Assembly: GCF_004016505.1 (NCBI RefSeq)
Contig: NZ_SACR01000005.1
Span: forward strand, 186,001-250,000
DNA: 64,000 nt
Source of the DNA: Rubrivivax rivuli
GTDB taxonomy: Bacteria > Pseudomonadota > Gammaproteobacteria > Burkholderiales > Burkholderiaceae_C
Direction: 5' to 3'
The notes below the pieces were generated by a model that saw only the letters and a program-made list of their open reading frames with translations, ran no database searches and was not told the DNA's origin. Within the stretch, counting starts at the first letter, position 1. Each line of letters begins with the position of its first letter. This document shows, piece after piece, positions 49,672 through 57,154 of this stretch. Made by a program: the position numbers and the translations under genes.

Positions 49672-51801
49672 TCAGTGGCGCGAGCGGCGCACCAGCGAGC
49701 CGATGTCGAGGATCAGCGCCACGCGGCCGTCGCCCATGATCGTGGCGCCCGAGACGTCATCCACCTTGCGGTAGTTGCTCTCGAGGTTCTTCACCACCAC
49801 CTGCTGCTGGCCGAGCAGTTCGTCCACCAGCAGGGCGACGCGGCCGCCCTCGGCTTCCACCACCACCATGATGTTGCTGACGTGCTCGAAGTCGAAGCGC
49901 GGCACCTGGAACACGCGTTCGAGGTCGACGACCGGCATGTACTCGTCGCGCACTTCCACCACGCGGCCGCTGCCGCCGATGGTCTTGATGGTGTTGGCCT
50001 GCACCTGGAAGCTTTCCACCACGCTGGACAGCGGCAGGATGTAGACCTCTTCGCCCACGCCCACGCTCATGCCGTCCATGATGGCCAGCGTGAGCGGCAG
50101 GCGCACGCGCACCGTCATGCCGTAGCCCTCGGCGCTGTCGATCTCCACCGTGCCGCCCAGCGCCGTGATGTTCTTCTTCACCACGTCCATGCCGACGCCG
50201 CGGCCCGAGACGTCGGTGACGACCTCGGCCGTGCTGAAGCCCGGCGCGAAGATGAGGCCGTAGACCTCGCTGTCGGTCATGGTGTCGGGCGCGTCGATGC
50301 CGCGCTCGCGGGCCTTGCTCAACAGCTTGGCGCGGTTCAGGCCCTTGCCGTCGTCGCGCACCTCGATGACGATGCTGCCGCCCTGGTGGCTGGCGATCAG
50401 CGTGATGGTGCCGTGCTCGGGCTTGCCCTTGGCCAGGCGCTCGGCCGGCATCTCGATGCCGTGGTCGCAGCTGTTGCGCACCAGGTGCGTCAGCGGGTCG
50501 GTGATCTTCTCCACCAGGCCCTTGTCGAGCTCGGTGGCCTCGCCCACCTGCACCATCTCGACCTTCTTGCCGAGCTTGGCCGCCAGGTCGCGCAGCATGC
50601 GCGGGAAGCGGTTGAAGACCATCGACATCGGAATCATCCGGATCGACATCACCGCTTCCTGCAGGTCGCGGGTGTTGCGCTCCAGGTCGGCCAGACCGGC
50701 GGCCAGCTGCTGGTAGAGCGCGGCGTCCACGCCCTTGCCGTTCTGCGCCAGCATGGCCTGCGTGATGACGAGCTCGCCCACCAGGTTGATGAGCTGGTCG
50801 ACCTTGTCGACGCTGACGCGCAGCGTGCTGCTCTCGGCCGAGGCAGCCTTTTCGGCCTTCGGCGCGGCAGCCTTGGCCGGTGCCAGGGCTGCGGGCGCGG
50901 CCGCGGCAGGGGTGCTGGCCGCCGCGGCGGGGGCGGCGGCATTCGGCGCGCCCGGCGCGTCATCGAAGAAGCCGTAGCCCAGGTCGGCCTGCGGTGCGGC
51001 CTCGGCTGCCGGGGCGCCCGGGGCGCCTTCGTGGAAGCCATAGCCCGAGCTCAGCGGCTTCAGCGCGATGTGCTCACGCGCGATGTGGAAGCCGAAGAGG
51101 TCGATGAGGTCGTTGTCGCTGGAGCCCGTGGTCACCTTGAAGCGGCGCATGCCGTCGGCGGCGCGGCCGGCGTCCAGCGGCTCGATGGTGCCCAGGTCGG
51201 TGATCTCCTTGAACAGTTCCACCAGGTTCTCGGCCAGGCCCGGGTCGGGCAGCGGGCCGACGGTGAGCTCCAGAACGCGTTGGCCGGGCTTGGCCGGCGC
51301 TTGCGGTGCCGCTGCCACGGGGGCTGGCTTGGGCGCGGGTGCCGGGGCCGCGGCCGCGCGCGGCACGCCGGCGGTCACGGCTTCGCCTTCCACATGGCGG
51401 CGGATGGTGAAGAGCAGCTCGGTGGTGTCGATCGGCTCGGCGCCGTTGCCCTGGTGGCGCGCCAGCTGGGCCTTCAGCGCATCGCCAGAAGCGAGCAGCA
51501 CGTCCACCATCGCGGCGTTCGGCGTCAGCTCGTGGCGGCGCAGCTTGTCCAGCAGCGTTTCCATCTGGTGCGTGAGCTCGGCCACATCGGAGAAACCGAA
51601 GGTGGCTGCGCCCCCCTTGACCGAGTGCGCGCAGCGGAAGATGGCGTTGAGCTCTTCGTCGTCGGGGTTCTCGATGTCCAGCGCGAGCAGCATCTGCTCC
51701 ATGGAATCGAGGTTCTCACCGGCCTCTTCGAAAAAGACCTGGAAGAACTGGCTGAGGTCGATGCCGGCGGTGGCGCTGGCGTCGTTGGTCATTTCACCCA
51801 T
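49672..51801 (-). CDS. cheA: Chemotaxis histidine kinase CheA
   Basis: A 709-residue kinase that reads receptor state and phosphorylates CheY. P1 HPt domain with phospho-His59 (CAHSVKGGAATF); a P2-like segment (about 170-245); a long Ala/Pro linker; P3 dimerisation (RVSVDKVDQLINLVGELVI); P4 ATPase with VRNSCDHGIE, DDGKGLN, FAPGFSTA and GRGVGMDVV; and a C-terminal CheW-like P5 (LPLSSVVESF, DELLGQQQVVVKNL). ATG 51801 has the site AGGAG 8 bases away. cheY precedes it by 43 bases and receptor genes follow, which is a canonical arrangement. Confidence 0.96.
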   Translation of the reverse strand: MGEMTNDASATAGIDLSQFFQVFFEEAGENLDSMEQMLLALDIENPDDEELNAIFRCAHSVKGGAATFGFSDVAELTHQMETLLDKLRRHELTPNAAMVDVLLASGDALKAQLARHQGNGAEPIDTTELLFTIRRHVEGEAVTAGVPRAAAAPAPAPKPAPVAAAPQAPAKPGQRVLELTVGPLPDPGLAENLVELFKEITDLGTIEPLDAGRAADGMRRFKVTTGSSDNDLIDLFGFHIAREHIALKPLSSGYGFHEGAPGAPAAEAAPQADLGYGFFDDAPGAPNAAAPAAAASTPAAAAPAALAPAKAAAPKAEKAASAESSTLRVSVDKVDQLINLVGELVITQAMLAQNGKGVDAALYQQLAAGLADLERNTRDLQEAVMSIRMIPMSMVFNRFPRMLRDLAAKLGKKVEMVQVGEATELDKGLVEKITDPLTHLVRNSCDHGIEMPAERLAKGKPEHGTITLIASHQGGSIVIEVRDDGKGLNRAKLLSKARERGIDAPDTMTDSEVYGLIFAPGFSTAEVVTDVSGRGVGMDVVKKNITALGGTVEIDSAEGYGMTVRVRLPLTLAIMDGMSVGVGEEVYILPLSSVVESFQVQANTIKTIGGSGRVVEVRDEYMPVVDLERVFQVPRFDFEHVSNIMVVVEAEGGRVALLVDELLGQQQVVVKNLESNYRKVDDVSGATIMGDGRVALILDIGSLVRRSRH

Positions 51802-51844
51802 CGCGGTGACTCCTGCAGATTCGTGGGAAAGCGCCGCCGAGGCT

Positions 51845-52207
51845 TCAGCGGATCACCTTGCCGATGACTTCCACCAGCTTGGCCGGGTCGAAGGGCTTGA
51901 CCAGCCAGCCCGTGGCACCGGCAGCGCGGCCGGCCTGCTTCATCTGGTCGCTGCTCTCGGTGGTGAGGATCAGGATGGGCGTGCTCTTGAACTTCGGGTT
52001 CTCGCGCAGCTTCTTGGTCAGGCTGATGCCGTCCATGCGGGGCATGTTCTGGTCGGTCAGCACGAGGTTGAAGTCGCGGCTGTTGGCCTTCTCGAAGGCG
52101 TCCTGCCCGTCCACGGCCTCGACGACGTTGAAGCCCGCGTTCTTCAGGGTGAAGGAAACCATTTGGCGCATGGAAGCGCTGTCGTCAACGGCAAGGATCG
52201 AGTGCAT
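51845..52207 (-). CDS. cheY: Chemotaxis response regulator CheY
   Basis: A 120-residue single-domain receiver. Acidic pair Asp8-Asp9, phospho-acceptor Asp52 (LTDQNMPRMDG), Thr in LILTTESS and Lys in WLVKPFDP are all in place. It relays CheA activity to a motor or other output. It lies between the CheZ-like gene and cheA on the same strand. Confidence 0.96.
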   Translation of the reverse strand: MHSILAVDDSASMRQMVSFTLKNAGFNVVEAVDGQDAFEKANSRDFNLVLTDQNMPRMDGISLTKKLRENPKFKSTPILILTTESSDQMKQAGRAAGATGWLVKPFDPAKLVEVIGKVIR

Positions 52208-52266
52208 GGAAGGCTCTCCGGAGGTGCTTTTTGAAAGTGCGGGTGTGAGGGGGGCGGCGGGCGGGG

Positions 52267-52752
52267 TCAGAACAGCTCGACGGAGCCAGCGTCCATCTCG
52301 TCCTGGGTCACGGGGTTGGGGCGCAGCGGGGCTTCGGCGACGAGGGCTTCACCGTCCTCGTCGTCGCCCATGGTGTCGCGGGCCAGCCGGTCGGCGCAGT
52401 TGCGCAGGCGGCGGGTGGTGTGGTCCACCAGTTGCGAAGCCATGTCCTGGAACTGCATCGCGGTGATCGCGCCGGCCATGTGCTGCATCGCGTTGTGCAG
52501 TTCGGGCGCCTCGATCTCGGGGTGCTCGGCCACGCGGTGCAGCAATTGCTTGAGCTCGCCCGTGGCGCCGTAGAAGTGTGTGAGCAAGGACTCACATGCG
52601 TCGCCCAGAAGGCGCTGCAGGCGATCCATGTCGTTGCTGGCCACCATCAGGTGGTCCTGCAAATCGGCAGCGGCCATCAGGGGCATCGCGCCGGCAGCCT
52701 GAAAGGCATCGGGCGGGGCGTTCGACGGCGTCGGGGCGTCCTGAGCGAGCAT
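52267..52752 (-). CDS. CheZ-like protein, probable first gene of the chemosensory operon
   Basis: A 161-residue, mostly helical cytoplasmic protein. A long helical hairpin includes AITAMQFQDMASQLVDHTTRRL, which matches the CheZ phosphatase core pattern (Q-F-Q-D with the Gln-Asp pair used in CheY dephosphorylation). The C-terminus, VTQDEMDAGSVELF, recalls the CheY-binding tail of CheZ (QD-x-VD-x3-LF) but is not identical. It is shorter than CheZ proper (about 214 residues). ATG 52752 with TTGGAG upstream; the longer frame is a shadow. Located just before cheY. A CheY-P phosphatase role is probable, not proven. Confidence 0.72.
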   Translation of the reverse strand: MLAQDAPTPSNAPPDAFQAAGAMPLMAAADLQDHLMVASNDMDRLQRLLGDACESLLTHFYGATGELKQLLHRVAEHPEIEAPELHNAMQHMAGAITAMQFQDMASQLVDHTTRRLRNCADRLARDTMGDDEDGEALVAEAPLRPNPVTQDEMDAGSVELF

Positions 52753-52979
52753 CGGGGCTCCAAGGTGTTGGTCGGTATGGGGGCCTGCCGGGCCGACCTG
52801 GCCGCCGGGGCACGGGGCGCTGGGCGGGCCGGGAGGCCTGGCTTCCAACCCATTTTCGGCAGCGGGTGGCCGAACATTGAGCAGAAGATGAAGCCCTAAC
52901 GGCGTCATTTCTGAGCATTGCGGCCGCGCACTGCCGGGCCTGCACCAGTGCGGGCAGCGCCTTTGCGATACTGGACGGC

Positions 52980-54218
52980 ATGAATGGCACGCCTGCGGGC
53001 CCATCCCCCGACACCGACGCGCCCGCCATTGCCGGCAGCCCGGCGCGCGCCCGGCCCGGCGACACCCGCCCCTACCGCGTGCTGCACCTGGAAGACAGCG
53101 AGCCCGACCATGCGCTGGCCATCGCCTGCCTGCAGCGGGGCGGCACCCGCGTGCAGGCGCGCCGGGTGGAGACCCGCGCCGAGTTCCTGGCCGCACTCGA
53201 TGAGCCCTGGGACGTGGTGCTGTCTGATTACCACCTGCCCGGCTTCACCGGTCTGGACGCGCTGCAGATGCTGTGCGAGCGCAGCGGCCCGGGGGCTCCG
53301 GCGCTGCCTTTCATCCTGGTGTCAGGCCAGATCGGCGAAGACACCGCGGTGGAAGCCATGCGCAACGGCGCGGCCGACTACCTGCTGAAGAACAACCTGG
53401 CGCGCCTGGCCCCGGCGGTGGAACACGCCGTCGCCGGCGCCCGCATGCGCCGCGCGCGCGAGGCGGCCGACCGCGAACTGGAGGTGTCGCGCCGGCGGCT
53501 GTCGGAACTGGCGCAACACCTGCAGACCAGCGTGGAGGCCGAGCGCCAGGCCATCGCGCGCGAGATCCACGACGATGTCGGTGGCTCGCTGACGGCGCTG
53601 AAGTTCGAACTCGACTGGATCCGCCGCCATGCCGAGAACCCGGCGATGCAGCAGCGCGCGTTGGCGGCGCTGGAGACGGTGACGCACGCCATCGAAAGCA
53701 GCCAGCGCATCATGCAGAACCTGCGCCCGGCCATCCTGGAGCAGGGCCTGGTGGCCGCGCTGCAGTGGATGACGAGCCAGTTCGAGAAGCGCCTGGGCAT
53801 CGAGTGCGAGTTCCGCACCCACGCCGGCGACACCCGCGAGCCGCCCGCGCTGCCGCCCGGCGTGCCCCTGGTGGCCTACCGCACCGCCCAGGAGGCGCTC
53901 ACGAACGTGAGCAAACACTCTCAAGCTTCGCGCGTGGTGGTGGACCTCTCGCTCACCGGCGGCGTGCTGAGCCTGGAGGTCAGCGACAACGGCCGCGGCC
54001 TCGGGCAGGCCGACCTGGCCAAGGCGCGCAGCTTCGGCATCCGGGGCCTGCACGAGCGCGCCTCCACCGTGGGCGGCTGGGTCGACCTCAGCAGCGGGCC
54101 CACGGGCACCTCGCTGATCCTCTCGGTGCCCCTGACGCCCCCCGGCACCGCTCCGGCCGGCCGGAGCGACAACACCGACCCCGACGACGCCGAAAACTCA
54201 GCCTGGACAGTGTTGTGA
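52980..54218 (+). CDS. Receiver-HisKA_3 hybrid histidine kinase
   Basis: A 412-residue soluble protein. A receiver domain at about 33-150 (phospho-Asp83 in LSDYHLPGFTG, Lys in YLLKNN) is joined by a coiled coil to a HisKA_3 domain with phospho-His197 (AIAREIHDDVGG) and a HATPase (VSDNGRGLGQ, FGIRGLHERAS). With the receiver as its only input, it must be driven by another kinase or phosphodonor. It diverges from the chemosensory operon (227 bases between) and is followed by a LuxR regulator that it probably phosphorylates. Confidence 0.9.
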   Translation: MNGTPAGPSPDTDAPAIAGSPARARPGDTRPYRVLHLEDSEPDHALAIACLQRGGTRVQARRVETRAEFLAALDEPWDVVLSDYHLPGFTGLDALQMLCERSGPGAPALPFILVSGQIGEDTAVEAMRNGAADYLLKNNLARLAPAVEHAVAGARMRRAREAADRELEVSRRRLSELAQHLQTSVEAERQAIAREIHDDVGGSLTALKFELDWIRRHAENPAMQQRALAALETVTHAIESSQRIMQNLRPAILEQGLVAALQWMTSQFEKRLGIECEFRTHAGDTREPPALPPGVPLVAYRTAQEALTNVSKHSQASRVVVDLSLTGGVLSLEVSDNGRGLGQADLAKARSFGIRGLHERASTVGGWVDLSSGPTGTSLILSVPLTPPGTAPAGRSDNTDPDDAENSAWTVL

Positions 54219-54310
54219 GGCCCCCAGGCTTGTCGCTACGCGCCTTCGCCACCCCCCAAGGGGGCTCTTGCTGCGGCCCGGCAGAGCCGGTTCCGCGCAA
54301 GGCCTTGATC
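54219..54310 (+). repeat. Intergenic hairpin repeat of Burkholderiales type
   Basis: Between the hybrid kinase and its regulator lies an element with two hairpins: CCCCC-AA-GGGGG (54253-54264) and CCGGC-AGA-GCCGG (54278-54290), preceded by GCTACGCGCCTTCGCC. Sequences of this pattern recur as small intergenic repeats in Comamonadaceae-like genomes. Only one copy is in this window. It could attenuate or terminate transcription between the two genes. Confidence 0.5.
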
Positions 54311-54336
54311 GACCACCACCGCAGCTGCCCACACCC

Positions 54337-55002
54337 ATGATCGAAGTGATCTTGTGCGACGACCACGCGCTCATCCGGCGCGGCATCCGCGACACGCTAA
54401 GCGATGCGCCCGACATCCGCGTGGTGGGCGAGGCCGGTGACTACGGCGAGCTGCGCGGCCTGATGCGCACGCTGGGCCAGGAAACCGGGCGCGAGGCCGG
54501 CAAGCCCTGTGACGTGCTGGTGCTCGACATCAACCTGCCCGGCCGCAGCGGGCTGGACGCCCTGCACGCGCTGAAGGAAGAGGGCAGCCCGGTGAAGGTG
54601 CTGGTGGTCAGCATGTACCCGGAAGACCAGTACGCCATCCGCGCTTTGCGCGCCGGGGCCTACGGCTACGTCAACAAGGGTGGCGACCCGCAGCTGCTGG
54701 TGCAGGCCGTGCGCACCGTCTCGCAGGGGCGCAAGTACGTCACGCCCGAGATCGCGCAGATGCTGGTGGAGAGCCTCACCGCGCCGGCCACCGAGAACCC
54801 GCACAACAAGCTGAGCGACCGCGAACTGCAGACGCTGGTGATGATCGCCAGCGGCAAGCGCCTGGCCGACATCGCCGAAGAGCTGACGCTGAGCCCGAAG
54901 ACGGTCTCGGTCTACCGGGCCCGCGTGCTGGAGAAGCTGGCCCTGGCCAACAACGCCGAGCTCACGGTCTATGCCATCCGCAACGGGCTCGTCGGGCAGT
55001 AG
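54337..55002 (+). CDS. NarL/LuxR-type response regulator
   Basis: A 221-residue regulator. Receiver with Asp8-Asp9, phospho-Asp64 (LVLDINLPGRSG) and Lys in YVNKGG; about ten extra residues (TLGQETGREAGKP) push the acceptor from the usual position near 54. LuxR helix-turn-helix at about 155-215 (LSDRELQTLVMIASGKRLADIA, LSPKTVSVYRARVLEKL). ATG 54337. Probable partner of the receiver-kinase upstream. Its 3' end overlaps the next gene's first candidate start. Confidence 0.92.
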   Translation: MIEVILCDDHALIRRGIRDTLSDAPDIRVVGEAGDYGELRGLMRTLGQETGREAGKPCDVLVLDINLPGRSGLDALHALKEEGSPVKVLVVSMYPEDQYAIRALRAGAYGYVNKGGDPQLLVQAVRTVSQGRKYVTPEIAQMLVESLTAPATENPHNKLSDRELQTLVMIASGKRLADIAEELTLSPKTVSVYRARVLEKLALANNAELTVYAIRNGLVGQ

Positions 55003-56152
55003 CGCGCGCGGCGCCGAAAAGGCGCTGGACGACGCGGCGGGCATGCGCCGCGCCGGGCGCGAGCTGCTGTCTCTGGCGCTGCTGGACAGCCGCAACCACC
55101 TGCTGCAACGCCTGGCGCAGGATGAAAGCCCCGACGCGCTGCGCCTGGCGGTGCGTGCGGGCTGGTACCAGGAGCACTGGCTCTCGCGCCACGTGCAGCG
55201 TTCGCGCGGCGAGGCCTGCGACCCGGCCGGGCTGCGCCTGGCCGGCATCGAGCCGGCGGTGGACGGCTGGCTGCAGCCCGAGGGCCCGCTGCCCACGCCC
55301 GAGACCGTGCGCGCTTACCTCGCCGACACGCTGGAGCTCACGCTCGACCTGCTGGCCGCCCCTGGCGAAGCCGCCGAAGACGACGCCGCGCTGCACTTCT
55401 ACCGCTGCAGCCTGCTGCACGAAGACCGACTGGGCGAGACCCTGGCGCAGCGCCTGCGCCCCGGGGCCCCGGCGGCGCGCCCCGCCCGCCCCGCGCTGTG
55501 GCTGCCGGCGCAGCGCTGGATGCTGGGCTCGGCACCCGGTGGTTTCGTGCCCCACCCCGAGCGCTGGGCCCACGAGGTGGCGGTGCCCGAATTCGAGATC
55601 GACGCGCAGGCGGTGGACTGGGCCGCCTATCTCGAGTTCGCCAGCGATGGCGGCTACGACCGCCCCGAGTTCTGGAGCGAAGCCGGCTGGAACTGGCTGC
55701 AGCGCGACGGCCGCCGCGCCCCGGGCCAGGTGGAGCAGATGCACGATGGCGTGCTGGTGGCGCGCGGCCATGGCGCCAGCGCCGGCTTGCGCCGCGTGGC
55801 GCTGCACCAGCCGGTGATGCACGTCAGCCGGCACGAGGCCGAGGCCTGGTGCCGCTGGGCCGGCCGCCGCCTGCCCACCGAACCCGAATGGGAACTCGCC
55901 GCCAGCCAGGGCGCCGGCCGCGGCTTCGTGTGGGGCGAGGTCTGGGAATGGGTGGCCGGCAGCGCGCGCCTTTGGCCCGGCGCCGGCAAGCCCGCACCGG
56001 GCTCGCCCGATGCAGCGCCGGCCGAAGGGCAGGGCGTGCTGCGCGGGGCGAGCTTCGTCACGCGCACGCGCTGGCGGCTGCCGAAGGCGCGGCGGTTCGC
56101 CGCGGTCGAAGACGACACGCTGTTCTGCGGCTTCCGCAGCTGCGCGCTGTAA
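54971..56152 (+). CDS. EgtB/SenA-like protein with degenerate iron site
   Basis: A 393-residue protein (from ATG 54971) with the two-domain plan of EgtB (ergothioneine) and SenA (selenoneine) enzymes: a DinB-like helical domain (about 25-165) and an FGE-sulfatase/SUMF1 domain (about 178-393; RWMLGS, EAWCRWAGRRLPTEPEWELAA, GEVWEWV, LRGASF, CGFRSCAL). The family binds Fe(II) with three His (GHxxWF and H-x3-H-x-E). Here the first is Arg62 (VRAGWYQEHW) and the second motif reads HEDRLGE, with Leu154 where the third His should be. Only His150 remains. The start is uncertain: ATG 54971 overlaps the regulator gene by 32 bases; ATG 55043 would avoid that. No senB, senC or egtD is nearby. Confidence 0.78.
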   Translation: MPSATGSSGSSARGAEKALDDAAGMRRAGRELLSLALLDSRNHLLQRLAQDESPDALRLAVRAGWYQEHWLSRHVQRSRGEACDPAGLRLAGIEPAVDGWLQPEGPLPTPETVRAYLADTLELTLDLLAAPGEAAEDDAALHFYRCSLLHEDRLGETLAQRLRPGAPAARPARPALWLPAQRWMLGSAPGGFVPHPERWAHEVAVPEFEIDAQAVDWAAYLEFASDGGYDRPEFWSEAGWNWLQRDGRRAPGQVEQMHDGVLVARGHGASAGLRRVALHQPVMHVSRHEAEAWCRWAGRRLPTEPEWELAASQGAGRGFVWGEVWEWVAGSARLWPGAGKPAPGSPDAAPAEGQGVLRGASFVTRTRWRLPKARRFAAVEDDTLFCGFRSCAL

Positions 56153-56167
56153 CGCGGCGGCTCGGCC

Positions 56168-57154
56168 TCAGCGCGGGCGCGCGGCGTCCAGTGTGGCGCC
56201 GAAGCTTCCGGGCGCCACGCCCGGCAACGCGTGGCAGCGCGGCGAGACGCGCGGGCTGCCCGCGGCGCAGGCTTGGTCGCGGTGCAGCGACCAGTGGTGC
56301 ACGCCAGCCAGGCCCAGGCGCTGCGCAGCGGCTGCCACAGCCGCTGCATCGTCCACGCCCGTGACATTGCCAGCCACGTCGTTTTCGCCGGCCATCAGCG
56401 TCAGCGCGATCTGCGCATAGGGCACGCCGTGCGCACGGTGCAGGTTGTGCGCGGCCTGCAGCGCCGAGGCGGCCATGTCGCAGCGGCCTGCTTTCAGCAC
56501 GCACCAGCGCGCGTCGGCCGGGCCGTAGTTCATCACCATCAGGTTGATCACCGCGCGGCTGCGCAGGCCGTGCGTGGCCACGGCGCGCATGACGTTTTCG
56601 CCGGTGGCGTTCAGGCCGCGGCCGTCGGCGCTGGCGTGCGTGGCGAGCGTGAAGCTCAGGCGCAGTTGCGGCCACTGCTGCGCGGCCCAGGCCACCTGCT
56701 GCACCAGCGCGTCGATCTGTTCGGCGGTCTGCTTCCCCTCGATGTCGAAATCCAGCCCCACCAGGCGCGGCGAGAGGTGGCGTTCCACGAAGCGGCGCAT
56801 GCCGGCCTGTGTGCTGCAGGTGAAGATGCCGACCTCGCCGCCCGTGGAGACGGCGTGGTCGCGGCCCTCGGCCACGGCCTCGGCGATGCGGCGCTGCATC
56901 TCGCGCGCCTCTTCGGCCGCATCGGCGTGCAGGCTCCAGCGTTCCTGCCCGCATGCGCCGGTGGCAAAGGCCCAGGTGATCACGCGCCCTGGCGCTGGCG
57001 GCAGCCGCCAGGCCGGGGCGGGGCCCTGGCTCAGGTCTTGGTAAGGGCCGGCCCAGGGCGAAGGCGGGGGTGCGGAGGCTTGCGCGCCCGCGGCGCCGCA
57101 GGCGAACAGCAGCGCCGCCGCCAGCCCGCGCCGCAGCGCCCCACGCGCACTCAC
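56168..57154 (-). CDS. GH18-type chitinase-like hydrolase, exported
   Basis: A 328-residue exported glycoside hydrolase 18 relative. Signal peptide at about 1-26 (ending GAQAS). The catalytic strand LVGLDFDIEGKQ keeps D-x-D-x-E including the acid/base Glu, but the first Asp of DxxDxDxE is Val. Other blocks are VITWAFATGACG, GGEVGIFTCST, LRLSFTLATHA, INLMVMNYG and GVHHWSLHRDQ. The start is GTG 57154, overlapping the receptor stop (GTGA), so it is coupled to the TonB receptor. It likely trims chitin or chito-oligosaccharides in the periplasm or outside for the GlcNAc locus. Confidence 0.8.
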   Translation of the reverse strand: MSARGALRRGLAAALLFACGAAGAQASAPPPSPWAGPYQDLSQGPAPAWRLPPAPGRVITWAFATGACGQERWSLHADAAEEAREMQRRIAEAVAEGRDHAVSTGGEVGIFTCSTQAGMRRFVERHLSPRLVGLDFDIEGKQTAEQIDALVQQVAWAAQQWPQLRLSFTLATHASADGRGLNATGENVMRAVATHGLRSRAVINLMVMNYGPADARWCVLKAGRCDMAASALQAAHNLHRAHGVPYAQIALTLMAGENDVAGNVTGVDDAAAVAAAAQRLGLAGVHHWSLHRDQACAAGSPRVSPRCHALPGVAPGSFGATLDAARPR

